Shown piece by piece: positions 15,935-24,169 of a stretch of 48,515 bases of DNA. Numbering within the stretch: the first letter of the stretch is position 1; each line of letters begins with the position of its first letter. The stretch lies in NCBI GenBank assembly GCA_900754605.1, contig CAAEDK010000159.1:1-48515 (forward strand), read 5' to 3'. The position numbers and the translations under genes are program-made. This DNA comes from an uncultured Oscillospiraceae bacterium (GTDB taxonomy: Bacteria; Bacillota_A; Clostridia; Oscillospirales; Oscillospiraceae). The notes below the pieces were generated by a model. It was not told where the DNA came from. It saw only the letters and a list, made by a program, of their open reading frames with translations, and searched no databases.

Positions 15935-16792
15935 TTATTTCTCCTTGCGGCGCTTCCGCTCTTTTTTCTCTCCGGTGCCGCCGCCGGATTCTCCGCCTTC
16001 CCGGAGTTTTTGGTTCATAAAGGTCATCAGGCGCTCCCGAAGGAATTTGGGGTTCTCGCCCGACTGGATCGCCATGATGCCTTCCACGATAATCTGACGG
16101 CAAAGGATCTCCTCTTCGTCCCGGGCCGTCAGGTTCGACGCGATGGGGTTGAACAGGACATGCGCCAACAGCGAACCATAAAAGGTCGTGATCAGCGCCA
16201 CCGACATACTGGGACCAAGGGTCTCCATGTCGGAGTCGGAGAGATTCTTCAGCATGTTGATCAGTCCGATCAGGGTACCGATCATACCGAAGGCCGGGGC
16301 CGCGTTGGAGCCCCGTTCATACATGGCGATGACCTCCTGATGGCGCTCCGAGGTCTGCTCGATATCATTTTCCAGAATGTTGCGCACCCGGTCCGGGTCG
16401 TTGGCGTCTACAATGAGCATGATTGCCTGCTGAAAGAAGGGGTCCTCCTGCTCCTTGGCCTTCTCCTCCAAGGCAAGCAGGCCGTTCTTTCGGGCAATCT
16501 GCGCCAGCTCGGTCAGCTTCTCCACATATTGTTCCGGATTGAACGCGTCCAGCCGGAGCATGATTTTGAAGTGCTTGGGGAAGGACTTGGCCAGCTTGGG
16601 GTAGCAGGCCACCACCACCGCAAGCGTACCGCCAAGTACGATCAGGATACTGGTGGGATCTACAAAATTGATCAGTGTATCCAGATTGAACGGACCGACC
16701 ATGAGCCCTCCGGTCCCGCCGGGATCGAAGGTAATTCCGAATATTACAAATACGAACGCCAGGACAATGCCGAGCAAATAAACAATGTTCAT
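15935..16792 (-). CDS. motA: Stator protein MotA
   Basis: 285 residues with four hydrophobic helices (about 2-20, 37-58, 150-175 and 187-205), the cytoplasmic loop with charged rotor-contact residues, and the signature AAPAFGMIGTLIGLINML. The C-terminus ends in a very basic tail (KKERKRRKEK). ATG at 16792 (MNIVYLLG) has GGAGGAG 8 nt upstream; a further in-frame extension of 13 codons lacks a ribosome-binding site. flbD ends 40 bp upstream. Confidence 0.95.
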   Translation of the reverse strand: MNIVYLLGIVLAFVFVIFGITFDPGGTGGLMVGPFNLDTLINFVDPTSILIVLGGTLAVVVACYPKLAKSFPKHFKIMLRLDAFNPEQYVEKLTELAQIARKNGLLALEEKAKEQEDPFFQQAIMLIVDANDPDRVRNILENDIEQTSERHQEVIAMYERGSNAAPAFGMIGTLIGLINMLKNLSDSDMETLGPSMSVALITTFYGSLLAHVLFNPIASNLTARDEEEILCRQIIVEGIMAIQSGENPKFLRERLMTFMNQKLREGGESGGGTGEKKERKRRKEK

Positions 16793-16832
16793 CTTTGGTT
16801 CTCCTCCCGCACGAAGATGCAGAGCAGACACA

Positions 16833-17054
16833 TCACTCTTTATACCGCTCCACGACGGCTATCTCGCGGTGAATGTCCTGTACCTTGGCGTTATACTTTG
16901 CGATCTTCTCGATGATTTCCTCGACCGTGTCCCGTACGATGTAATAGTCGTGATTCATCATGACGATTTTGCTCTCTGGAATCAGCTCAATGCACTCAAT
17001 TTGGTTGTGGTTGAGCAAAAAACGCTCATTGTTCATTTTTCTCAGTTCAATCAC
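16833..17054 (-). CDS. flbD: Flagellar protein FlbD
   Basis: A 73-residue protein of the small FlbD family (MIELRKMNNERFLLNHNQ, then ESKIVMMNHDYYIVRDTVEEI). These proteins sit between flgE and motA in Firmicutes and help motor power (SwrD in Bacillus). The start is GTG at 17054, preceded by GGGGAGGGCGG. Confidence 0.92.
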   Translation of the reverse strand: MIELRKMNNERFLLNHNQIECIELIPESKIVMMNHDYYIVRDTVEEIIEKIAKYNAKVQDIHREIAVVERYKE

Positions 17055-17078
17055 CGTGCCGCCCTCCCCTGCCCAATC

Positions 17079-17102
17079 CCCCCACGCCTGGCGGCGTGGG
17101 GG
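17079..17102 (-). promoter_or_regulatory. GC-rich hairpin between flgE and flbD
   Basis: A perfect 10-bp stem (17079-17088 with 17093-17102) and a 4-nt loop lie 20 bp after the flgE stop. No U-run follows on either strand, so it is not a standard terminator. In an operon where the hook protein is needed in far larger amounts than MotA/B, it could protect the 3' end of the flgE message or partially attenuate read-through. Function is inference. Confidence 0.55.
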
Positions 17103-17121
17103 AGATCGGCAATTCCATTTC

Positions 17122-18198
17122 TTAGCGCTTCATGTTGACCAGCTCTTCCAGCATGGTGTCGGTCACCGTAACAATGCGGGTATTTGCCTGATAGCCCCGC
17201 TGGTAAATAATCATGTTGGCAAACTCGGTGGCCAGATCCGTGCCGGAGGCCTCCAGGAAGCCGGTCATCAGTGTGGCGCCGCTGCCCTCAGCCAGTGCGG
17301 AATCGGGGTCAACCACGTTGTTTCCGTCCGTGATCTTGTCATTTCTCAGGTTTCCGGTGACGGAGTTTCCAGGGGTACCCACCCGGATATCCCCAGCGGC
17401 ATCGCCCGCCGTATAGTAGGGGCCCTCGGTATGAAGCACGCCATTGAGGTTTTCCACACTGCCCAGGGCGATGTAGCCCACCACCACCGGGTCGCCGGTG
17501 TCCTTGTTGGTGCCAGTGATCTTACCGTTCTTGTCGATGCTGATGTTCTCCAGATCTACAAAGCCGTCCACTGTGGCAGCCGGGTCATTGTCTGGATATA
17601 CATTCGCACCAGTTTGATTATCCACACCCACATAAACCGCGTCGCCCTTGCTGTTCGGGTCGGTAGACTTCATAGGAAGGCGGATGGGAACCAAGTCAGT
17701 GCTGGGCTTATCTCCCGGCGTGGTTCCGGGAGCATCCCCGTTGGACCGCGTGATAAATCCATAGACCACATTGCCCTGTCCGTCCGTCAAATAGCCGTCC
17801 CGGAACTCAAAGTTGCCCACCCGGGTCAGGGTTAGTCCCTTGAGGGCGTCCATGCTGTCGATATCGTGGGTCTTATCTCCCACCAGGAAAAAGCCGTCGC
17901 CCTGAATGGCGCAGTCCATCCCCCGTCCGGTGGAGTCCAGACTCCGACTGCTCATATCCAGGTCGATGGTGCCGATGCCCACACCATAGCCGGTCTGCCG
18001 GGGGTTGGTGCCGCCCACCGTAGCTGTTCCGGCGGAGCCGGCGGACTGGGTGCTGTAAATACTCTCCATAAACGTCACCCGGCCGGGCTTGTAGCCCTGG
18101 GTATTCACGTTTGCTACGTTGTTGCCCACTACGTTCAGTGCATCCATGTGGGCCTTCAGGCCGGAAATACCGGCACTCATTGCTCCTGTCAAAGCCAT
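17122..18198 (-). CDS. flgE: Flagellar hook protein FlgE
   Basis: 358 residues: N-terminal flg_bb_rod motif (MDALNVVGNNVANVNTQGYKPG across residues 18-39), the CAIQGDGFFLVG central motif, a variable middle (about 130-290) rich in Asp, Gly and Thr, and C-terminal EASGTDLATEFANMIIYQRGYQANTRIV region (315-342) with a coiled-coil end. Exported through the flagellar apparatus and polymerised by FlgD; length set by FliK. A 110-bp gap separates it from the preceding gene. Confidence 0.94.
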   Translation of the reverse strand: MALTGAMSAGISGLKAHMDALNVVGNNVANVNTQGYKPGRVTFMESIYSTQSAGSAGTATVGGTNPRQTGYGVGIGTIDLDMSSRSLDSTGRGMDCAIQGDGFFLVGDKTHDIDSMDALKGLTLTRVGNFEFRDGYLTDGQGNVVYGFITRSNGDAPGTTPGDKPSTDLVPIRLPMKSTDPNSKGDAVYVGVDNQTGANVYPDNDPAATVDGFVDLENISIDKNGKITGTNKDTGDPVVVGYIALGSVENLNGVLHTEGPYYTAGDAAGDIRVGTPGNSVTGNLRNDKITDGNNVVDPDSALAEGSGATLMTGFLEASGTDLATEFANMIIYQRGYQANTRIVTVTDTMLEELVNMKR

Positions 18199-18310
18199 TT
18201 GGATTCGCTCTCCTTTGCGTGCTCTGATTCATTGACATTTCTCCGGCACCGCCGGGGGACGGCCCATCCGGCCTCCCCCAGGACATCCTTTCGGTCCTGC
18301 CCTCTGTGAT

Positions 18311-18691
18311 TCACAGGATCACGGCGCCGTCAATGTTGGTAAAGATATTCTCCTTCATCTCGTCCTGGGACAGGGTGGTAATCACCCGGTTGTGGGGGAC
18401 ATTGATGATAAAGGCGAGGCTCTGGTCCAGCGCCAGGATATTCGTCGCTCCCTTGGCCTGCGCCCGCTCTACGGAGTCGGTCAGCCGGTCCAGAAGGGCG
18501 GGTGTCACTGCGATCCCGCGCTCCTCCGCCCGCGCGATGGCGTGCTTGGAAAAGGCGATCTGCCGCTCATCTGCCCGGGCCAGCTCCTGCTGAAGCACTG
18601 CTCCAAAGCCGGAAGAGGTCTGTTTCCCGGTGCTGTATGTATGGCCCCGTCCCAGCGCGGGGCTGCCGAGGCCCTCTACCGCATGCTCCAT
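18311..18691 (-). CDS. Small flagellar operon protein (TIGR02530-type)
   Basis: 126 residues. The C-terminal part (about 45-126: FSKHAIARAEERGI, LDRLTDSVERAQAKG, NILALDQSLAFIINVPHNRVIT) matches a small conserved protein found between flgD and flgE in Firmicutes and other flagellated bacteria. Its role is unknown; its constant position suggests hook assembly. No signal peptide or membrane segment. It starts 39 bp after the flgD stop. Confidence 0.85.
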   Translation of the reverse strand: MEHAVEGLGSPALGRGHTYSTGKQTSSGFGAVLQQELARADERQIAFSKHAIARAEERGIAVTPALLDRLTDSVERAQAKGATNILALDQSLAFIINVPHNRVITTLSQDEMKENIFTNIDGAVIL

Positions 18692-18730
18692 TCCGCTCTA
18701 TCCCTCCTTTGGACGGCCCCTGCCGCCCGC

Positions 18731-19336
18731 TCAAATCGTCCGGGCGCTCTCCTCCGGCGGATTCTCTCCGCCTTCTCCCGTTCCGTCGCCGTCACCGCCC
18801 TCACCGGGCCCCTCGGGCTCCTCCGGAATCTTCGGCAGCTTGCCCACCGCCATGATGGAATTCAAAGGATACATCTCGTCATTCACGAAGATCACGGGTA
18901 CCCCCTGATAGTTTCCGGTGCCCGTCACGACTCCCTCAATCTCCTGGAGCTTCCCGTCTTCGTCATATTGGCCCACCGTGACGGTTTTCCCTACCAGGGA
19001 GGCCGCATAGGTCCGGGTGCTGGCATCCACCAGGGCCTCCAGTCCGGTCTTAACGCTGGACAACATCTGTACGGTGGACATCTGCACAAGCTGGTTAAGC
19101 ATTTCGCCGGTATCCGTGGTGTTGTCAATGGTCTGGTTCTGAAGCTGCTGCACCATCAATTGGAGAAAGTCGTTAAAGTCCAGGCCCATGTCGTTCTCTC
19201 CCGGCTTGTTTACCGGAATGCCCAGCTCCTCCAGCTCTTCCTCCGTAATGCGGGAGCTCGCACCACTGCCGGCAGCCCGCGCGCTCTGCTGTCGGGCCAG
19301 ACTGTCCAGCGCCATCGGCATAAATTCACTGCTCAT
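18731..19336 (-). CDS. flgD: Hook-capping protein FlgD
   Basis: 201 residues. The conserved N-terminal block LDFNDFLQLMVQQLQNQ (52-68) followed by MLNQLVQMSTVQML is the FlgD signature; a beta domain follows (VTVGQYDEDG, GVVTGTGNYQGVPVIFV). The C-terminal tail is acidic and Gly-rich. FlgD caps the growing hook and polymerises FlgE. An unusual 50-residue N-terminal extension precedes the conserved block. Confidence 0.92.
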   Translation of the reverse strand: MSSEFMPMALDSLARQQSARAAGSGASSRITEEELEELGIPVNKPGENDMGLDFNDFLQLMVQQLQNQTIDNTTDTGEMLNQLVQMSTVQMLSSVKTGLEALVDASTRTYAASLVGKTVTVGQYDEDGKLQEIEGVVTGTGNYQGVPVIFVNDEMYPLNSIMAVGKLPKIPEEPEGPGEGGDGDGTGEGGENPPEESARTI

Positions 19337-19357
19337 TGCGTGCTACTCCTTTTTCTG

Positions 19358-20506
19358 TTACTCCGCTTCTACGCCCAGCAAGCCCAGCCGAAGCTGCTGC
19401 AGGAAGTCCTCTGTACTCTGGCGCTGCCGTCCCTGTTCCTGTGGGTTGCGGCCGTGCTGCTGTCCGGGCTGCTGCTCCGGCTGCTGCCAGGGCTGCTCTC
19501 CCTGCTGGGGCCGGGGCACCTCCACCTGGATCTCGCCGCTGTGGCTGCCGTGCAGCATGGATACCAGCGTCGCGGAGTGCTCCTGAAGCAGCTTCATGGC
19601 CTGTTCGTTCTCCGCGTGGAATACGATGTGCAGTACACCGTCCTTCCCCTGCGTCAGCTCGACAGACAGCCTTCCCAGATGCTCGGGCGCCAGCTTCAGC
19701 TCGACATGCCTGGCTCCCTCCTGCTCCGCTTCGGTAATGGCCTTTGCCAGCCTGGGTGCAAAATCGGGCTCCGTGGCGTCCAGGGTATCCGCCTCGCCCA
19801 CCTTCACCGGCATGTGCTCTGTCCGGTCAAAGAGCGGCTGCGCCGCCCCCTCCGTCTGCACACTGTCCAGCTCGGGCAGCTCCTGCTCCCCGCCGGCCGG
19901 CCGGCCCGCCGTCTCTCCAGCGTCCGCCGGGGTCTGCGCGCCGCTCTCCCGGGCCGCAGGGGTAACTACCTGGGCCGTGGCTGTACCGCCATCCTCCGCG
20001 GCAGGAAGGACCTCCGCCTGGACCGTGGACTCCGCCTCACCCGCAAGCGCCGGCTCCGCCGGTACCGGGAGCTGCTCCCCTCCGGCGGTCTGCTGCCCGG
20101 GCTGAAGCAATACGGCCCCTTCTTCCGCCGCAGCCGGAGCTTGGGCCATGCCGGGAACCGCAGTCTGCGGGACCTGCTGGAGGGATACGTCGCCCTCCAG
20201 CGCTGCCTGGGCACCCATCAGCAGGCTCCGGAACAGCTCCTCCAGCCCCGGCGCCTGGGGTACGGACTGCGCACCCTGGCTGAGCGCACCCCCATCGGCC
20301 GCAGCCGGAACCCCACCCTTTTGGCTCTCCGAAACTGCGCGTCCGGTCTCCGCTCCAGCCGCCTCCACCCGCTTCTCTGCCAGCAGCGTGGAGAAGTCCC
20401 GCCGGTCACCGGCATCCTCCGTCCGGTCGCTGACCGGCGGAGCGGTGTTTTGGGCAATCTGTGTGGCTGCCAAGGTCATCTGAAGCAATAAATCAGTTGT
20501 ATTCAT
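19358..20506 (-). CDS. fliK: Hook-length control protein FliK
   Basis: 382 residues: a long low-complexity Ala/Glu/Gln/Pro-rich ruler region and a C-terminal FliK domain (about 290-355) with RHVELKLAPEHLGRLSVEL and LLQEHSATLVSMLH, ending in a Gln-rich tail. FliK measures hook length and triggers the FlhB substrate switch. ATG at 20506 has AGGAGG 8 nt upstream; a GTG three codons earlier is less well placed. It lies between fliJ and flgD. Confidence 0.92.
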   Translation of the reverse strand: MNTTDLLLQMTLAATQIAQNTAPPVSDRTEDAGDRRDFSTLLAEKRVEAAGAETGRAVSESQKGGVPAAADGGALSQGAQSVPQAPGLEELFRSLLMGAQAALEGDVSLQQVPQTAVPGMAQAPAAAEEGAVLLQPGQQTAGGEQLPVPAEPALAGEAESTVQAEVLPAAEDGGTATAQVVTPAARESGAQTPADAGETAGRPAGGEQELPELDSVQTEGAAQPLFDRTEHMPVKVGEADTLDATEPDFAPRLAKAITEAEQEGARHVELKLAPEHLGRLSVELTQGKDGVLHIVFHAENEQAMKLLQEHSATLVSMLHGSHSGEIQVEVPRPQQGEQPWQQPEQQPGQQHGRNPQEQGRQRQSTEDFLQQLRLGLLGVEAE

Positions 20507-20542
20507 GGTTCTCACCTCCTTTCAAGGTGTGGCTCCGGGCGG

Positions 20543-20989
20543 TCAAACCGCCGTCCGGGCCCGGGCTGCGGTCACCAGCTCCTCAATCAGCAGTTCCTCG
20601 CCCTTCTGCACCTGCTTCTGATAGTCCTCCCACTTCTTGTCCTTGAGCTTTTCCAGGGAGGCGGTATCCTGCCGGGCGGCCACTACCTGCCTACGCTTCT
20701 CCTCCGCTGCGGCCTCATACTCCCGCAGGCGCTTGGCCTCCCGCTGGATCTCATCCTCCAGAAAGCGCAGGCCGCTCTCATACCGCAGGGCCTCGGCTAT
20801 GGTCAGGCCCTCCGTCTCCGCCTGCCGGAATTCCAGGTTCAGGCCCCGGTAGCGCTCCTCCGCCGCCTGGAGCACCAGCTCCTGCTGCCTTACCTGGTAA
20901 AGGAGCTGTCCATGCTCATTCTGCAGCTCCTCCAGCACCTGCTGCTTGTAGCTCAACACCGTATTCAGGCTGAACTGGAACCGCTTCAT
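20543..20989 (-). CDS. fliJ: Flagellar export chaperone FliJ
   Basis: 148 residues, nearly all alpha-helical coiled coil, beginning KRFQFSLNTVLSYKQQVLEEL, the FliJ family start. It forms the stalk of the FliI ATPase ring and shuttles chaperones. It lies 17 bp after fliI. Confidence 0.92.
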   Translation of the reverse strand: MKRFQFSLNTVLSYKQQVLEELQNEHGQLLYQVRQQELVLQAAEERYRGLNLEFRQAETEGLTIAEALRYESGLRFLEDEIQREAKRLREYEAAAEEKRRQVVAARQDTASLEKLKDKKWEDYQKQVQKGEELLIEELVTAARARTAV

Positions 20990-21006
20990 CCCTGTCCCCT
21001 CTTCTC

Positions 21007-22308
21007 TTACAGGAGCTTCCGCATGGCCTCCAGATCCTCCTCATAGGAGAACGCCTCGTCCACTCCCTGGGTCAAAAACTGGTTGATCCCGTCCATCTTT
21101 CCCAAAGCATAATCCAGCCTTGGGTTGGTGCCCGCCTTGTACGCGCCCACGGAAACCAGATCGGCATTTTTCTCATAAATCCCCATCACGTCCCGCACCC
21201 GGGCCGCAAGCCGCTTGTGCTCGTCGGAGACGATGTCCGCCATCAAACGGGAGATGCTGGCCCCAATGTCAATGGCCGGAAAATGGTTGCTGTTGGCCAG
21301 CCGCCGGGAAAGCACGATGTGCCCATCTAGAATGCCGCGCACCGTGTCCGCGATGGGCTCATTGGTGTCGTCGCCCTCCACCAGGACGGTATAGACCCCT
21401 GTGATGGAGCCCTTCTGGAAGTTGCCGCTGCGTTCCAGCAGCTTGGGCAGCTCGGCGTAGATGGATGGGGTGTAGCCGCGGCTTACCGGCGGCTCACCCA
21501 CCGCCAGGCCAATCTCCCGCTGGGCCATGGCAAACCGGGTCAGCGAGTCCATCATCAGCAGCACGTCATACCCCTGGTCCCGGAAGAACTCCGCGATTCC
21601 GGTGGCCACGGAGGGGCACTGCTTGCGCAGCATGGCGGGCTGGTCAGAGGTAGCCACCACCAGGATAGACCGCCGCATCCCCTCCGGCCCCAGATCCTTT
21701 TCCATGAATTCCAGCACCTCGCGGCCGCGCTCCCCCACCAGGGCGATGACGTTGATATCCGCCTTTACATTTTTGGCAATCATGCCCATTAGGGTACTCT
21801 TGCCCACGCCGGAGCCGGCAAAAATGCCGATGCGCTGTCCCTTTCCGATGGTCAGCATGCTGTCAATGGCCTTGACGCCGAACTCCATCCGCTCCCGGAT
21901 GGGAGGGCGGGTCATGGGGTTGATGTAGTGGTTGTTCTCCACACAGAACAGCGTGCCGCCCTGAAAGGGGCCCTTGCCGTCGATGGGCTGCCCCAGTGCA
22001 TTAATCACCCGCCCCTTCAGGAAGGGGCCCATGCGCAGGCTGAGCCTCCGCCCGGTGTTGCGCACAAAATTTCCCGCAGAGATACCGCTCATGTCTGAAT
22101 AGGGCATCAGCAGGATGTGGTCATTCTTAAAGCCAACCACCTCGGCCATTACCTGGCCGCCCGCGTCCCCGTTGTAGATCTGACAGATATCACCCACAGC
22201 GGCCCGTCCGCCGGATGCCTCGATGGACATGCCGACGATATTTTCAATTTTCCCCGTATAACTGATCGTCTCGGCCCGCTGAATCTGCCGGATCATCTCC
22301 TGGAACAT
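21007..22308 (-). CDS. fliI: Flagellar export ATPase FliI
   Basis: 433 residues, homologous to F1 beta. Walker A at 165-172 (GSGVGKST), Walker B in VLLMMDSLTRFAMAQREIGL, and the ERGREVLEF and PSIYAELPKLLERSG motifs. It energises substrate unfolding and delivery with FliH and FliJ. It is 33 bp from the fliH stop. Confidence 0.97.
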   Translation of the reverse strand: MFQEMIRQIQRAETISYTGKIENIVGMSIEASGGRAAVGDICQIYNGDAGGQVMAEVVGFKNDHILLMPYSDMSGISAGNFVRNTGRRLSLRMGPFLKGRVINALGQPIDGKGPFQGGTLFCVENNHYINPMTRPPIRERMEFGVKAIDSMLTIGKGQRIGIFAGSGVGKSTLMGMIAKNVKADINVIALVGERGREVLEFMEKDLGPEGMRRSILVVATSDQPAMLRKQCPSVATGIAEFFRDQGYDVLLMMDSLTRFAMAQREIGLAVGEPPVSRGYTPSIYAELPKLLERSGNFQKGSITGVYTVLVEGDDTNEPIADTVRGILDGHIVLSRRLANSNHFPAIDIGASISRLMADIVSDEHKRLAARVRDVMGIYEKNADLVSVGAYKAGTNPRLDYALGKMDGINQFLTQGVDEAFSYEEDLEAMRKLL

Positions 22309-22341
22309 GGCTTTGGGTCCCTTCCTTGCGCTGCCTCCGCC

Positions 22342-23133
22342 CTATATCTCGTGTATCAGGTCGCGGATATTCTTGAGCTGTGTGGAGGCGCTGGCATCAA
22401 TGATCTCATCGGGCATCTCAATGATGCAGGTGCCCGCCTCATCGTCGGACAGCGGAATGATTTTGATGTGGTCGGACAGGCCGGCCAGAGCCGTCATCAG
22501 CTCCGGCGTAATGGCAGACACCTCCTTGGCGGCACAGCCGCCCACGTAGATGTGCACCCACTCCCGCCGCTTGAGCTTTTCGGTGGCCACCTGGATCATC
22601 CGTGCCACCACCTCACTGCTGCTGTTCAGGCTGACATGGATCACCTTTTCCGCAATGGCCAGGCTGAGCTCACACAGCTCGCCCCGCGTCTCCCGCAGCA
22701 GCTCCTCCCGGGCAGCGGTGGCCTTTTCCAAAAAAGCCTGCAGCTCCTCGGCCTGCTGCTCCCGCTGCTTCTGCAGCTCCGCCTGGCCCTCGACCCCGGC
22801 CTGCCGCAGCCCTTCTGCATAGCCCTGCCGGTAGCCCTCAGACTGGGCCTGCTGGCGCACCTGCTCGGCCTCCTGCTCCGCCTCCATCTGCCGCCGGACC
22901 AGGTAGTCCTCCGCCTGCCGCCTGGCATCCTCCAGAATCTTCTCCGCCTGAATCTGTGCAAAGTCGACCGCGCTGGGGGTATCCTTTTCCTCTGCCTCTG
23001 GAGCTGATTCCTCCGGCTCTCCCTCTTGCTCGCCCGCGGTATCCGCCGGCTCCTCCTCCACAAGCTCCTCCACGTCCGGAAACACAAAGTCGGAGGCGTT
23101 GGGCTGCAAAAAGCGTTTGAATATATTAGGCAA
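22342..23133 (-). CDS. fliH: Flagellar export regulator FliH
   Basis: 263 residues: acidic N-terminus, a long Glu/Gln/Ala-rich coiled coil (about 60-150) with EGYRQGYAEGLRQAG, and a C-terminal domain related to V/F-ATPase stalk subunits (LSLAIAEKVIH, ELMTALAGLSDHI). FliH binds FliI and links it to the C-ring. The start seems to be TTG at 23133, overlapping the fliG stop by 8 bp. No ATG lies near that gives the usual N-terminus. Confidence 0.92.
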   Translation of the reverse strand: MPNIFKRFLQPNASDFVFPDVEELVEEEPADTAGEQEGEPEESAPEAEEKDTPSAVDFAQIQAEKILEDARRQAEDYLVRRQMEAEQEAEQVRQQAQSEGYRQGYAEGLRQAGVEGQAELQKQREQQAEELQAFLEKATAAREELLRETRGELCELSLAIAEKVIHVSLNSSSEVVARMIQVATEKLKRREWVHIYVGGCAAKEVSAITPELMTALAGLSDHIKIIPLSDDEAGTCIIEMPDEIIDASASTQLKNIRDLIHEI

Positions 23134-24169
23134 TAATATCGTCCTTTCCGCCCTTGAGGATAATCAGCTCGTTTTTCTCCTCCAGATCCCGGATGATCCC
23201 CACGATGCGCTGCTGGGCCTCCTCCACATCGCGCAGGCGGACGTTGGTGGTGATCTCCAGATCGTCTCGGATGCTCTGGGCCATACGGGTGGACATATTC
23301 TGGAAGATCTTGTTGGAAACCTCGCTGTTGGCGCCCTTGAGGGCCAGCACCAGATCCTTGGGATCGCAGTCCCGCAGGAAACGCTGTACCGAGCGCTCAT
23401 CCATGGTGACGATATCTTCAAACACGAACATCCGCTTCCGGATCTCGTCAGCCAGCTCGGCATTATGCTCGGACAGATGGTCGAAAATACTTTTTTCACT
23501 GGTGCGGTCCAGGTTGTTCATCACACCCGCCACATAGTCCACACCGCCCACCTTGACCTGGTTGGAAGTGAGCAGGTTTGTAAACTTTTTCTCCATTTCC
23601 GCCTCAATGATTTTTACGGCGGTCGGAGACGCACTTTCCATATTGGCGATGCTCTCCACCACCCGTACTTGGGTATTGGAGTCCAATTCCTCCACCACGG
23701 CGGCCGCCTTCTCCGGGTCAATATAGGAGAGCACCAGCGCAATCGTCTGAGGCCGCTCGTGCTGCAGCGCCGCAAACAGCGACTTGCCATCCGCCTTGTT
23801 GAGAAAAGAGAATTCCCGGTTTTTTAAGGACTTGGTTACTTTTTCCAGCAAGTTGTCTGCGGCCTGTTCTCCAAACGCCTTTTCGAGAACCGCGCGGGCG
23901 TACTCCAGGCCGCCTTCCGTTACAGCTTTGTTGGTCAGGCACATCTGGTAGTACTCATTCAGGACGTCTTCTGTAGTGGCGGCATCTACATAGCCCAGCT
24001 TCGCAACCTCGAGGGTGATCTGTTCCACATCATCGGGATCCATGTACTGATAGAGCTGGGATGCCTTCTCCGCGCCAAGAGAGATCACGACGGCCGCTGC
24101 CTTTTGCTGTCTCGTCAACTGTTTTGCAGCTTGAGAAGCGGCTGCCCCTCCGGTAGCTGTCTCGCTCAT
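23126..24169 (-). CDS. fliG: Flagellar motor switch protein FliG
   Basis: 347 residues with the three FliG domains: N-terminal LTRQQKAAAVVISLG, the middle EHxPQ-like motif at QHERPQTIALVLSYI, and the C-terminal rotor-stator domain with FVFEDIVTMDERSVQRFLRDCDPKDLVLALKG (as a region, residues ~247-279) and charged residues facing MotA. It mounts on FliF and overlaps both neighbours (4 bp with fliF, 8 bp with fliH). Confidence 0.97.
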   Translation of the reverse strand: MSETATGGAAASQAAKQLTRQQKAAAVVISLGAEKASQLYQYMDPDDVEQITLEVAKLGYVDAATTEDVLNEYYQMCLTNKAVTEGGLEYARAVLEKAFGEQAADNLLEKVTKSLKNREFSFLNKADGKSLFAALQHERPQTIALVLSYIDPEKAAAVVEELDSNTQVRVVESIANMESASPTAVKIIEAEMEKKFTNLLTSNQVKVGGVDYVAGVMNNLDRTSEKSIFDHLSEHNAELADEIRKRMFVFEDIVTMDERSVQRFLRDCDPKDLVLALKGANSEVSNKIFQNMSTRMAQSIRDDLEITTNVRLRDVEEAQQRIVGIIRDLEEKNELIILKGGKDDIIA

